Below, piece after piece: positions 10,492 through 22,296 of a stretch of 64,000 bases of DNA (position 1 is the stretch's first letter; each line of letters begins with the position of its first letter). This stretch comes from Metellina segmentata (lineage: Eukaryota; Arthropoda; Arachnida; Araneae; Tetragnathidae). The notes under the pieces were generated by a model. That model searched no databases, was not told the origin of the DNA, and was given only the letters and a program-made list of their open reading frames with translations. The DNA lies in the NCBI GenBank assembly GCA_947359465.1, contig OX375873.1, positions 40,272,437 to 40,336,436 on the forward strand, in the 5' to 3' direction. Position numbers and translations under genes: made by a program.

Positions 10492-12416
10492 ATGGATGAA
10501 TCTGTATGTATAATCTGCAATAAAGCAGATGATAAGCAAGTGTATGAAATAAAAAAAGCAGCTTTGAATCGTTTAGTGGGGTCTAGCAAGAAAAGAATCG
10601 ACAATAAATACAAAAAATTTGAGACTTTGGCATCAGCTTTTATTCATCGAACTTGTCAAAGTCAATATAATGATGAAACTGCAATAGCTACATTCTGTAG
10701 TTCAAGACATAGAAAATCAACGGAAGGAAAGGAAATAAATAAAGACGCTCTTAGATTTAATTTTCAATCTCATTGCTTTATATGCGGTGGGTTTTTCGGT
10801 AATATTTCAAAAGAAAAAATTTCATCTGTTCAAAGTAATGATACAAGAGATAATATATTACAATATATTAAACAACAAAACACATTAAATGATTTCGATA
10901 AAAACATTTCAGCTCGTTTGAAAAATGAGCCAGATTTAGTCGCTATAAAAGCGCATTATCACACTGGTTGTATGTCTACTTTTTATAACAAAAGAACTGA
11001 AAGAAAAAGGGGACGCTCAGCAAGTGAGAACACTAGGAATTTTAGTAATTATCTTATTAATTATATCGTTGACAATGGAACAGAATGTCAATTTTCTGTC
11101 AATGAAATAAAAAAGGGATTTTCAGGAGATCTCCCAGACTACACAACTATTAAGAACAAATTGAAGGAGCATTTTCAAAACGATATCGAGTGTCATTTAA
11201 TTAAAAAAGACATGACAATTTTATACAAAAATGGTACTGCAAGTAAGAAACTGTGCAAAGACTGGTACGAAAATAGATTAAAAAGTAAAGAAGACGAACG
11301 AAGTAGAATTGTTCAAATGGCTGCTGAAATTGTTTTAGAAGATATACGTTCTAAAGTATACGATATGAATTACTACGAAATTCCAGATTTAAACGAATGC
11401 AATCTCTTTAAGGATGTTCCTGAATCTTTGCAAGTTTTTTTTAATATTGTGTGCAAAAGTAATAAAGAAAAGAGTACAAATAATGTTCGTAGGATGGATA
11501 AAAAAGTGGCCACAATGTCTCATTGTATCATCACATCCGTAAGGCCACGTTCTTTTTTTATCTCCAATTTTACTTGGTTTGTCGTCAATGATTCACAAAA
11601 AATATGCCTCGAAAGGATTGATCGACTCATTATCTAATTTAGGTTTGTGCTCCTCATATAAAGAAACTTTGCGCTTTGAAGCGTCGATTATCAAGGACCC
11701 TGCTAATCATACGTTTTCTCGAGATTCATACGTTCAATTTATTTATGACAATGCAGATCATAATACATGCACGATTGATGGCAAGAATACTTTTCATGCA
11801 ATGGGTGGAATAATGGTCGTTACTCCGGCGTCTAGTGTTACTTCAAAGAAAACCATCTCTAGATTAAAACAGATTCCATCTTCTGAAGAAATAGGCGAAA
11901 TTGGATTTGTGAAATTGAAACGTTTTGAAAACAAAAATTCCGATGGATTGAAAACAGTTCAGGTAGAAGATATTTTAGACGTTACGGACATCTATGAAAT
12001 TTCTTCGGCAGATTTTACATGGTCTTATTCAAAATTTGCAAACAACAAATCCGATGGTTGGAATGGGTTCATGGAGAAGTTATATACTAATTTGCCTTAT
12101 CATACTTCAAAAATTATTCCTGTGCCGTTTATAAAAAAATCCACCGAGTGATTATGATACCATTTTTACATCGTTAGTAGAAGCGGCTAAACAATGCCAA
12201 AAACAAGAGCAAAAGATTGTTTTCGTGACGTTTGACCAACCGCTATACCATAAAGCTCGTGAAATCTTAGCCAGTATTAATTTAGATAATGATCCCTACA
12301 ATTTGACGTCAATCCAAGTAAGACTTGGGGGATTTCATTTATTGATGTCGTTCCTTGGAGCGATTGGATTCATCATGGATGGTAGTGGACTTACTGATGG
12401 TAGATGGACAGACTGA
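10492..12416 (+). pseudogene. Repeat-associated arthropod protein with paired Cys/His motifs, two frameshifts
   Basis: The product is about 640 residues over three frames. The N-terminus has CIICNK at residues 5-8, then HRTC about 50 residues later. A second pair, CFICGG, is followed by HYHTGC. The layout suggests two zinc-binding modules. Later segments are well structured: IYDNADHNTCTIDGKNTFHAMGG near 11740-11800, VTFDQPLYHKA near 12230, and LGGFHLLMSFLGAIGFI near 12330. I know this text as a multi-copy uncharacterised family of arthropod and cnidarian genomes that behaves like mobile DNA, but I cannot name a class and see no proven catalytic triad. Frame changes fall in a T7 run (about 11550) and an A7 run (about 12131). 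The start follows a good acceptor at 10482. The protein stops abruptly at 12416 within a palindrome, short of the usual C-terminus as I remember it. Confidence 0.6.
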
Positions 12417-12452
12417 ATATTTCAATATTATTATATAATATTGAAATATTCA
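12414..12452. repeat. 39-bp near-perfect AT palindrome
   Basis: Two 18-base arms (tgaatatttcaatattat and its reverse complement) are separated by three bases. It begins at the stop codon of the preceding pseudogene, so it marks a breakpoint where the gene lost its 3' end. Confidence 0.9.
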
Positions 12453-12498
12453 AGTGAAACCACTTCCCCTACATGAAGATAAAGACTAATGAGTCGGT

Positions 12499-13100
12499 AC
12501 AGTGGCGGATTAAGCGGTAAGCGGCTGCGTTGGGCCCAGAATACCGAAGGGCCTCGAGGTCTTAACATGTTTTTCCACTAGTGTTGGAGGAAAGTTGTGA
12601 CAGCGTCTTTACAATGTGCGTCTTTAAGTGCAGTGAAAATAGTTTCTAATACAAGATGGTCAGCAAGAGCACATGCTGTATTAGCTTTAAAACTTGGTTT
12701 CACCCCATATAAAGAGGCTTTAACTGAAATTTGTCATTTAGAAGAAGAAAAAAGTTACTATAGTGGAGGCGACTTGACTACTGAAGAAAATGGACATTTA
12801 TGAAACCGCTCTGATGAAAGTGTTATTTGAAATACTAATTTACAAAGAATAAATGCTACTAGTAAATCACTATAATCAGTGGAATGCGAACTATTGGAAG
12901 GATCCTAGTATATAGGATATATCCCCTACTGAATTCATTAGAAAATAGTATCAATAATTTCAGAGAAAAAGTTGAAAAAGAAGCAACTGATTTATCATGG
13001 CTCTCATTTAATGTGGAAGATGGTCAAACTCGCAAACAACAAAAGAGAAAAACGTTTTTTTATGAAAACGAAGAAGTCAGACACATGAATATATAACAAG
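12499..13100 (+). mobile_element. hAT transposon relic (ZMYM1/TTF-type transposase fragments)
   Basis: The left end CAGTGGCGGATTAAGCGG has the form of a hAT terminus of this group, followed by a typical gggccc-rich subterminal region. Downstream fragments of the transposase survive. VSNTRWSARAHAVLAL (12632-12690) carries the conserved TRWSAR motif, and a later piece near 12960-13080 has REKVEKEAT and RKQQKRKTFFYE. Most of the catalytic domain is deleted and frames are broken. I found no matching right terminus or 8-bp duplication. Confidence 0.65.
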
Positions 13101-13834
13101 AGAAAATTTCATATTCAATTGATTTTATGTCTTACTAGCCACTGCGTATGGCCAGCACGATTGCACCAGCATTTATTGAAACTCTTAATTTATTCTATAA
13201 TATGAAATGAAACTCAAGATATAATTTGAGGTTTGGTTAAGTGGTTAAGGAAGTAATACAATTTGTGATACATTCCTATTTACATATTTTTGTGTATTTT
13301 TTTTTGTTCATTATTATTTATAAGTCTTCAAATTTTGTTATTGTATATTTGAAATTTTTGCATATTTTTTTTTTACTCTGGGTTACATTAAAATGAAATG
13401 AAATTTAATTTTGCAATCGGAAATCTTTTTTTTTATATATTATCCATCGTAAATTACCTATTAGGTAATTTAAAATTTTGGTTTGAAATTAATTAAATTT
13501 ACAATTTCTTGATACAATGTTTCTTGTTTGTCTCAAGAACACATCCAAGAAAAACAGTTGAAATCCGTAACAAGGTATCAAAAAAGCTGATGAACAAATT
13601 GAAATGACAAGAATAAATGTCATTGGACTACGTGAAGTACGTGATTGCTTCATCAGAGCTATGATAAATTCACGACGAATTATGCGAAATATGTAATTAT
13701 TAAAAACAGTATAAACTAGACTGTGTTTAGTTTCACTTAAGTGTGTTTTTACCTTTCAAGGTAATATGACGGAATTTTCCATTTGTGAATTTTAGGCACT
13801 CAGGTAATATCAGATGTTTAAAGAAATTGGAAAT
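13101..13834. other. AT-rich stretch, nothing recognised
   Basis: Poly-T tracts and AT-rich text without exon, RNA or repeat signals that I can support. Confidence 0.5.
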
Positions 13835-13837
13835 TTA

Positions 13838-15461
13838 GGCAAGCCGCACACCGGAGAGACCGCAAAGCGACGCGCGATAAGTAGTCGTCAGAACGTCTGA
13901 ATCCACAGGCTTCCACTCGCTATGTCCGCACACCAAAAAGACAGGCGACAGAGAGTCTCTTTCCGGTCGCTTTCCTCTAGTATCGCTTGTCGCCTGTCGT
14001 TTGTTGCGTGCAGCATTTTTCGGCGAGTCGCTTACGCGTCGCGCGAAAACTGAAATCAAGAACATGGGCAGTGTAATGATCAGGTAAATATCATTTTAAT
14101 ATTCCAACTAACCACATTGAATTTCTTCATTAATATTAATTAGATTTCAAATTTGCTTGTTTTTCTGTTGAATTTCTCTCGCAGTAAACCTATCATATAT
14201 TTTCAATTTCATAATGTAGAGATGATTTATATGGTTTTTGAGTAAATACTCCTTTTTTAATATGAAATATAAATTTACTTGATTCAAGTAACCCTATTAA
14301 ATTATCCTGTCTCCTATGTTAGTTAATAATTTTCTTATTTGTTATACTAGCTTAAATACCCTGAGTAGCACAGGGTTTTAAAGAAAATTATCTGACTCAC
14401 AGAACAATTTTTATCTCCCATAATCTTTTCTCAACATACTCCATTATCAGATGAGTGAATTCCCTTTTACATTCCAAATACAAATTTCATAAATATTGAA
14501 TATTTATTCCAGATAATGTAAAGAATTCTGAGGGATCAATGTATAAAATTTCTCCATATGAATTGAATCAATATAACAAAATGAAAAAATTAAAATAGGC
14601 AATTAATTATAAATATTTATGTGCAAAATTTGAATGCTTTGTGATACTATAGAAAATTGTTCTATTGAGAGGCTCTTTAAATTTTTTATGAACAGACTAC
14701 AATACTAAATAAACATCTTTGAACATAGCACGTTTCCATAATTGTAATAATTTGAGTGAATATATTTCGAGCATCTTCACTCAACACATAGCGAATGGTT
14801 TAAATTGGCCATGTGCGATTTGTAGTCACACAGAATGTTTCAAACAAAATTACCACTGATGGACATCTTTGGTCAGTGGCCCAAGATGAAAATATTTGTC
14901 TGGTAATTATGATCCCAATCAGTAAGTACTGTTATTTATTCAAAGGGAGGATCATTTTCAATATAATTCTGGGGTGAACTCAGTATGAGCAAAGTTTTAA
15001 ACTTATTTGAATAAATAACATACATCTTGTTCAGTATTTCATTTTAAATATTAAACATAACAATAAGAAAAATTCAATGTAAAATTGTGATTTAAATCAA
15101 TGTTATTTTTTAACGAAAAATCACTTGGATTTAAATTGACATACTCTGATTAGTAATGACATAAAAAGGTATGATTGTGAAAGTCTCCCATTTAAAATTT
15201 TCTTGTATATTTGTTTCCAGTTGAACAGAGTTGTTCCATCACATCGTCATCCGAGGAATCCGCCATAATGTATGAATAAACAACAAACTTTGGCGGGGTT
15301 TTTTGTAAACACCTGAAATGCGCATGCGTCGAAACCGGTCGCCTGTTTCTGCGGTGTGCGTATAGTTTCTCGTCGCGTAGAGATATCCACTGAGGACTAG
15401 AAACCTGAAATCGACATCGTCTCGCGTGTCTCTTTTCGGTCTCTCCGGTGTGCGGCTTGCC
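13838..15461. mobile_element. Non-autonomous PIF/Harbinger element with 25-bp perfect TIRs
   Basis: Left end GGCAAGCCGCACACCGGAGA (13838 on) is matched by its exact reverse complement ending at 15461. The perfect identity spans 25 bases and becomes imperfect for about 15 more. The element is flanked by TTA on both sides (13835-13837 and 15462-15464), the 3-bp target duplication of PIF/Harbinger. Subterminal 200-bp zones are G+C-rich and share the motif gtcgcctgt. The 1.2-kb core is AT-rich and encodes neither transposase nor Myb-like protein, so it depends on an autonomous partner. Confidence 0.85.
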
Positions 15462-15464
15462 TTA

Positions 15465-18080
15465 GAGAGATAATAATTAATTTAAAATATATTAAATGAA
15501 AAGGGTCAGACTCACTAAAATGACTGTGTATTTTTACTAGAGTGATTACGTCTTTTTTCGCCCTCTTGTGAATAATTCCTTCAGCCGATGCAATAGGCAT
15601 TTATTCTGTGCACTCTATGTCCATATCCCTTTATTAGAAGACAAGGTATGCCTTTTGCAGTCTCAGCAATATAGAACTCGCTGTATAGTTGAAGTCTCTG
15701 GATTAAAAGTGAACTCTAGGCTCTCCTAACAGTGACTGCGGTCTCCGAGTCTCACAGAGTCCGAGTTGTGCATTCACTAGAAGCCCAGTGCTTCAGGTAA
15801 TTTCTTGACAAAGCCTTTTATGAAGCAAAAACTGTTAACTGAAGATGCCCATTACCTGACGACAACATTTTGATACTATATAAGAGTTTTTGAGTTCAAC
15901 TATGGAAAAGAGCAAAAGTCCAACAGAGTACCTCTAACCACTTTGTTAGAAAGGCGTGAGTACGCCCATTCGAAAAGACTGAGGGGTCTAAACAGATCTT
16001 TTAGGTGGGAAGCACATAAAAGTCAGCTACTAATGCGAATCGTTAAAAGAGACACCTTTGAAAATCAGAGATGCAGGATTCTTTGTGTGCTTTATTTAGA
16101 GATAGGAACAACATTAGAAAGAGAATCACATGCAAAAGGAAATTCTTCGAAACATGAGGACACAGAAAAACTGTTCCTAAAACCAATTGAACGGAAACAT
16201 TAATCTTCTGCCGACTCAATCGAACAACAATGACCCCTATCATTCAATATCCTCGGGCAACTCACTCTAGACCACAAGATAAACCATTAACGCGCGCGAA
16301 GCACCTGTGCTTACTAAAGGGAATGAAAACGACAAACCTCGTGGTGAAATCTGTTAAACGATCTTTTTAAACGGCTCGTTCTTAACAAAAGATCTTGACG
16401 AGTTGTTCTTCAGAAAAATTAGCCAGATCTTGTCAGACGAGATATCTCATCGTAACTACTTGGAGACATAAGCAAATACTTATATATATATATAAATCTC
16501 GCTATTAGTTCATGCAATAGTAAAAAAAAGTTGAATGCATAAAAAGCAGATATATTTGGTGGTGAAATAAAATTTTAAGTGTTACAAATAACCTAAAAAA
16601 AAAAACAAGTTAAGTGATAGGAGATATTTGCAAATGGTATGAAATTCATGTTTAAATATTCGTGGATTGAAATAGAAGTGTAAACATTAATGAATGGTAA
16701 AATTTTTAAAGAAATACTAATTAAAGAAGGGTTTTTTTCTTATCATTACTTTGACTTTGGATAGATTGTTTACCTTCAACAGATACCAGTGTCTAAATCT
16801 TTCTGTAATCCGAAAACTAATTTTTCTGGATTAACTGTTCATATTACAGCAAAATTTTTCAAAGTAAACAGTGTTAAACGGACCAGTACCGTCCTATCGC
16901 AGTTAAAATGGTCAAAATTTAACGAACTTTTTCTCATATTCTTATTAGCGTTGCGATTTGAAATTTTTTGTTATACAGGTTATAAAGACACTTTTAAACA
17001 CTTCAACGCAATAATTTTTTAAAAAACATACATTTTGAGAGTTTGTTTTAAGAAATGACCGATTTTCAAAAATCAAAATAAAATTTTCTGAGCAGATTGA
17101 ATAAAAATGCCTGCGTTAAAATATGTTATGTCACACTTGTAAATCAATTTATATTATTTTTTCTTGAATAGACTTTAGGAAATGTTCCTTTTATGGAAAA
17201 AATGCACATTTTAAGATATTGAATTTTAAAGCATAAAATTGACCTTACTTCAGATTCATACAGGTATATTTCATAAAATTATCTAAATTACTTCTATTCA
17301 ACTTATTTCCATAAATAAGTAATAACAATAACAATAAATAATAATTTCCATAAACACTTATTTATATTGGTGAAAAAATAATAGACATTTTTAAAGATTG
17401 TTGTGCACCTTTAATGAAACAGAAATATGAGTAGGATTTCTATTGAAATACAAACTGCTAAACTACAAATATATTTTCATGCTCTTTAGATGTAAAGCTT
17501 CACCTTAGATGTAACGTAGATAAATATTTTTGATTGCAATACTAGGAAAAACTGCATGAGTTTATTGATACATAATGCTGTGAAGTTTATAAGTTAATGT
17601 ATGGAGAATGTGTATTAAGTATTGTTATTATATATGTTGGTTAATTGGGATATTCAAAATTGTTTGGACGCACAAAAACTATAAACTGAAGGGAAAAAAA
17701 CACCCATTTTCGTAATGGATGGAAACGGAATGATTGTAATGGAATGGAACAATGAATTGTTTCCGAGACTGTTTCGACTGAGCAAAGCAGCCATTAAGAA
17801 AGTAAAAAATGTATTTGAAGGTCTCTAAACGTAAAAGTAATTAAAAACAAGTTAAAATTTCCTTCATTAGTACATTCTCAAAAGTATTGTATTACAATAA
17901 CTGACTAAAACAAATTTAGTATAGAATACAAATATAATTCCATAGCATTAAATTTTTAAGCGCTGCGAATGCTTAGCGATTCCTTTATTCAGTATTTAAA
18001 CACCTGCGATTAGTTTCTAACCTAGGTGAAGCGGTACATTAACTAACAAAACATAGAAAATAAAAAAATGACAATGTCTT
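15465..18080. other. Intron-like or intergenic DNA, no gene identified
   Basis: Mostly AT-rich. An 86-residue plus-strand frame (15943-16203) is charged but matches nothing I know. A short TA run lies at 16483-16495. If the donor at 18,082 belongs to SMG6, this whole stretch is intron. Confidence 0.4.
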
Positions 18081-18082
18081 AC

Positions 18083-18240
18083 CTGTTGTTCAGTTGCTTT
18101 TCCAGAATACGAAGACGAAATCCATGAAGAATGTGTAGTTTGAAGATATCCGCACTTGCTATGTACGTCTTGCACTTGCCAAACTTTACACTAAACTGAC
18201 TCGACAGTACGCTGGACAGTTCGGACTATTGGACGAGATC
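18083..18240 (-). other. Putative 5' UTR exon with strong splice donor (minus strand)
   Basis: On the minus strand a G+C-balanced segment ends CAACAG then GTAAGAC (exon end 18083, GT at 18082-18081), a strong donor consensus. The only ATG in it opens an 11-codon upstream frame that stops before the donor, so it is non-coding. The next good minus-strand acceptor followed by a long frame that I can see is that of SMG6 at 2306. It may therefore be the first exon of SMG6 with an intron of about 15.8 kb, or of an unseen gene. Confidence 0.4.
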
Positions 18241-19015
18241 GAACAAAAGGAATCACACCAGTCACTTCAGGGACAACTCCTTCCCCCCTCCCCTCAACAC
18301 ATGAGGGGTGAGAAGGAACATTGTACTTGACCTTCAAAAGAGTCCCTAAATGGCACTACATCCAGGCTCGTTCCAACAGGTGTGGCAGGGAGCATTCCGC
18401 TAGATCTCCCCCCCCCCCCTTCTCAATATCAAGGAACATTATTAGATTTTTAATTTCAAAAAGTAACATTAATAACAGTACCACTAAAACAACTTTGGAT
18501 TCTAATTTCATTTCCTGTCAATAGATAAATGCCCAGATGAAGGGGGGGGGTGATTAAATTTAGAAAGTTGAGAGCGATAATCGATTATTCATCGCAAATA
18601 TCTTAAATTGAAGCGGATATTTGTTGCAATGCAACGCTTATAATGAACACTAGATATGCTTTAAGTGCTTAAGGTAGTGTGTTGGGAGTTTAATTTAAAT
18701 TTCTGTTCATTTCTCCTAAAATCGCAACTTAGTGAGTATCAGTAAGAACCGAATTCAAAATCAAACATTGCAAGGATGTACGTAAACGAAGATTACGCAT
18801 CGAATGATGCTGAAGAGATTTTAGAAGTTAAAAGTTCAATTTTAATTTATTTCTTTGAAATAAAACACTTTGAAAAATGTTTCAGGAATGAGGTTTCTCT
18901 TTGTAAATTAATGAGTATATTCCGAATATTTATCAACGAAAAGCAGTAAAAGTGTTTGAATGTAGGGAAGACATTTTGCTATAAATCTTGGAAACTAAAT
19001 CCTTGTCCACATTGG
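18241..19015. other. Stretch with C and G homopolymers, no gene
   Basis: It contains a C run near 18410 and a G run near 18542 within AT-rich text. The part next to 18240 (CCTCCCCTC) might be promoter for the exon above. Otherwise nothing is visible. Confidence 0.35.
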
Positions 19016-19019
19016 ACGT

Positions 19020-19318
19020 ACTGCGCTATGTAGCAGTGATTGCTTGGCCAACAGAAGATAACGTGTTCAAATCCAACCAAAGACCGTAGTGTACAAGGGG
19101 CGATGGCTCGTGCACGTTAAATCAGTCGCGACCTCAAATATACTCACGTTGGCGTGGTGTGGAAGTTTGGTCAGTTGGGTACTAGCTCAGGTGTTGTTTC
19201 GTCATCTGAAAGTGATTCAAAATTATGTGGTGTTGTCCTCGGATCTTTCCCTTGGAAGACTGATTCCTGTCTGTCGTCAATGGTCCGTTGTGCTGCTCTA
19301 GTATGACGTTAATTAAAA
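19020..19318 (+). mobile_element. tRNA-derived SINE, copy 1 (near full length)
   Basis: The tRNA-like head has a B box gtgttcaaatcc at 19063-19074. The body follows (cacgttaaatcagtcgcgac, ggcgtggtgtggaagtttgg), then the conserved 3' core (ttcaaaattatgtggtgttg, cctcggatctttccc). The tail near 19305 is gacgttaattaaaa. The same family occurs in both orientations elsewhere in the window. Confidence 0.8.
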
Positions 19319-19320
19319 TA

Positions 19321-20350
19321 TCTACTTACCTACACATTTTGGTCAACATGTTTCTTCTAAATTATAATCTATTCATATTTTTGATATGGAACTATTTTAA
19401 AAATTTCCTTCTACGATAACATTTTGTGAGCTTGATTATCATTTAACGCAATTTTTTATCTCTACCATTATAAAAGGAAGTGTCTGCGTGTCTGTCTGGA
19501 AGTACCGCCCGGACGAATCTATGGCACTTTTACAATAATGGGATTTTCACACAGGTAGTCCTAATTGCGATTTATCTAACGCACCCGAATTTTACAATTC
19601 AACCTAGAACTTTTTTAAATAAATTTAATGGAAGCGTAATTTTCTTTGTTTCTTTGGAATGGCAACACTAGAAAGACATGACAGATTCTAAATTAGTTTT
19701 TTCCGTTACCGTTTCATTTTGAGGAGGAATGTTTTTTCAGTGGACGATAAGAAACAAATAACGTTTAAACTTTAGTTATGTAGTTATTTTTCTAACTCCT
19801 AGATCTTGAAAGATGAGTAAAAATTTCAAATTTTTGAAAACTGCAGACAATTTTCACATTTGATCGATACCTAAAAATAGGATTTTCTTTAAATAAATAA
19901 TTCTTAAATAACTTCCATATTTTTTACAATACGAATTTAACATTCTCTATCGAGTTCACAGATTCTATTTCCTGCTTTTTAAACTGTAGTATTTTTAATT
20001 TTGCAAACGCATATGGGCGCATAAGACAATGACGTCACGTTTGTTTTTGGTAGGTAAGTGGGACCGTAACACAAAAATCCTCACATTTTCGATAACATTT
20101 TGACATTAAAAAAAATTCTGTGTTTTTCTGCTGTAAAATACGTTTGAATCATGTTTCTATCTTAATTAGAACGTGGGATATAATTATTTTAGTTGTTCGT
20201 GTTGTCGAAATAAATATAATAAATACAATCATGTGGACAAAATCGTACTCCTTTTAGCTATATTAAACTATCATCATAATAGCTGGAACAACGATGGTGA
20301 GTACTTTTTAAAAATTTTACAGCTCACTCGAACAGAACTCTGGTTTACAG
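19321..20350. other. AT-rich stretch with possible Helitron 5' end near 19460
   Basis: At about 19460 the text (ataaaaggaagtgtctgcgt) has the look of spider and insect Helitron 5' ends, but no matching 3' hairpin with CTAG was found. A perfect tgacgtca lies at 20031-20038. No genes are visible. Confidence 0.3.
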
Positions 20351-20356
20351 CAACGG

Positions 20357-20478
20357 CTAATCGAACGCAATATAACTAATGAAGCAACATAGTATGATGA
20401 CCATGATAGTAACCACGAACACACACAACCACTTCTTCCATGATGATTTGTCCTCAGCAAATCTAGAAAGAACATAGA
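20357..20478 (-). CDS. Candidate terminal exon encoding a tail-anchor-like peptide
   Basis: On the minus strand an acceptor (TTTCCTTACAG, exon start 20478) or the nearer one (TTCTTTCTAG, exon start 20462) leads into an open frame. It reads RFAEDKSSWKKWLCVFVV, then a hydrophobic stretch of about 20 residues, and stops at 20357. Basic residues immediately before a C-terminal membrane segment are the signature of a single-pass or tail-anchored protein. I do not recognise the gene, and upstream exons to the right were not found. It could be chance, since the segment is short. Confidence 0.3.
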
Positions 20479-20529
20479 CTGTAAGGAAAGTCCATACAAC
20501 AAAAATATACATGCAGGCTTTTCCAAATT

Positions 20530-21320
20530 TATTTTGTGATAGGTAGATATGGAATGCTGAAAAGATAGACTTGTGGAAACATAAAACGAAAAATGTTTCT
20601 TTCTAAAACATTATTAAACGAAGCTTTAATTATTCTTATTATTTCTTATATTTTTTTATTTTATATTGTCTGCTAGATATGAAAAGAATCGCCATTACAT
20701 TTATTATTTGCGAGTACCTCTAACTGAAACAAAATGCACTAATGTGTGCGACCAGGCTATTTTAGATAAAATATTATTTCCTATGATAGAAAGTTTTTAT
20801 TCTTCATAACCACATTGGAAAAATTTAGTCCTTTTGGATGTCATTATGTTTATGGAATCGCTAACCTTGACCGCTATCATTCCTCTTGTAGACTTAGCTG
20901 ATCGTTAGTGAGTACTAGAGTTGTTAAAGTTTAGAATTGTATGTACATAGTAGAGATAGGTCTTGTCCTTTGATGTATTTTTTTCCAAATTCTAAAACCA
21001 CGACCACTCATCCTCTTGAAGCATTCAAGCTTATTTTTAAAGAAGTAGAAATAAAAAAATTAGAGGGGAGGAAAGAGCAACTTTTTATATCCAAACACCT
21101 AAACTAATTCTTAATTTGTTAGAAGGTTAATATAAATAACAAAATATAAAGTATAGTTAACCAGAGTAAATATCAATTGTGTAAAAGAATTTAAAACAAT
21201 TATTTATTATAACATTTTTACTATTACAATTTGGGGATACGAGTAAATGTATCCTTCACAAAGAAAGGATTAAGTACGGGAATTCAAGGGTGCGTTGGAT
21301 TTAACGTGGAAACAATGCAC
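20530..21320. other. AT-rich stretch, nothing recognised
   Basis: No exon, repeat or RNA signal that I can support. Confidence 0.5.
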
Positions 21321-21325
21321 AATTA

Positions 21326-21696
21326 TGCCCGGTGCACACATCCGATTTTTCAAATTGCGGCACCGAAGCACAACTATGCACACATAACCGTGAAATGACG
21401 CAAGTCCTCATTTCGCACCACTTGCGATAAATATTCTATCGAAGAAAAATGTGTTTAGTTCGCTTACTAGGTGTAAGAAAAGTATATTTTTGAAATAAAG
21501 TAGACGTTACTGGATACAACCATTTATTAATTATCATTCGTATTCCATTTATTTATGAAAACAAGGTACTTCAGACCCGAGAAGCGTGTATGGCGAGCTG
21601 CGTTGCCGTGGGGAACTGCGATACAAATTGCACGCAAGTCGGACGTGCGTCGCCGCACGTTGAAAAACCGGATGTGTGCACCGCGTGTTTAAGGCA
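21326..21696. mobile_element. 371-bp Harbinger-type MITE
   Basis: The left inverted repeat has CGGTGCACACATCCG followed by TTTTTCAA. The right end carries its reverse complement (CGGATGTGTGCACCG). TTA flanks both sides (21323-21325 and 21697-21699). The right arm has a small insertion before the terminus. Ends are G+C-rich around an AT-rich core, with no ORF. A partial second copy lies at 35190-35387. Confidence 0.8.
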
Positions 21697-21699
21697 TTA

Positions 21700-22030
21700 A
21701 AAAGGAAGAAAAAGTACGAGAATAATAATTGGTCTTTAAATCTTGTAAAACGGATTTAAAGCATAATAATTTCTATTAATGTGTGTGGAAGAGTCTGATA
21801 TATATATTCCCTGCGCCCTTTCCTGTTTTGGTCATTACTAGTCATAATTTAAAAAAACCTCTTTATTTACCATATATTAATTTAATTTTTGACTACCATA
21901 TAATATTTTCTTCTATCTTCATCTATATTTATTCTCAAAGGTATTCATTGCTCTAAAAATATTACAATCAAGAATCTTTTCACTTGGCAAACGATTTCAC
22001 TATTTGGACTTTATTTGATGACATTTTTAT
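21700..22030. other. Stretch with no gene, intron-like
   Basis: AT-rich; it ends in the polypyrimidine tract of the candidate exon that follows. Confidence 0.4.
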
Positions 22031-22037
22031 TCTGCAG

Positions 22038-22232
22038 TATCTCGGTGGATCTAGCAACTGACTCATCAAATAGAGTACCCTTAGATACTGGTGCATTGTT
22101 TATTAATCCACTGCCGATTATATCAGTTATATATCCTTTGAACATGATGTCTAAACATGTAATTCAGATGGTAGAGGTCGAGCAGTCTGAGAAATACTCA
22201 ATCTCACTTCATTACGATGATGATCAGACAAT
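22038..22232 (+). CDS. Candidate internal exon, 65 codons, unknown gene
   Basis: The segment is bounded by a good acceptor (tttttattctgcag, AG at 22036-22037) and a strong donor (AT then GTGAGTAC, GT at 22233-22234). It is exactly 195 bp, phase 2 on both sides. One frame is open throughout and gives soluble-looking protein text (VDLATDSSNRVPLDTGALF through EKYSISLHYDDDQ). The other two frames hit stops at once. I do not recognise the protein. Neighbouring exons were not found within the window, so it could be a lone exon in a long-intron gene or a retained transposon exon. Confidence 0.4.
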
Positions 22233-22296
22233 GTGAGTACTGAAATATATTTTGACCTACTTGCTTGTAAAACATGTTGGGAGGTTGATTTTTTTT

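Noticed and set aside
13835..14065. 76-aa minus-strand frame
   Set aside because: It lies in the G+C-rich inverted end of the Harbinger element, where long chance frames are expected.
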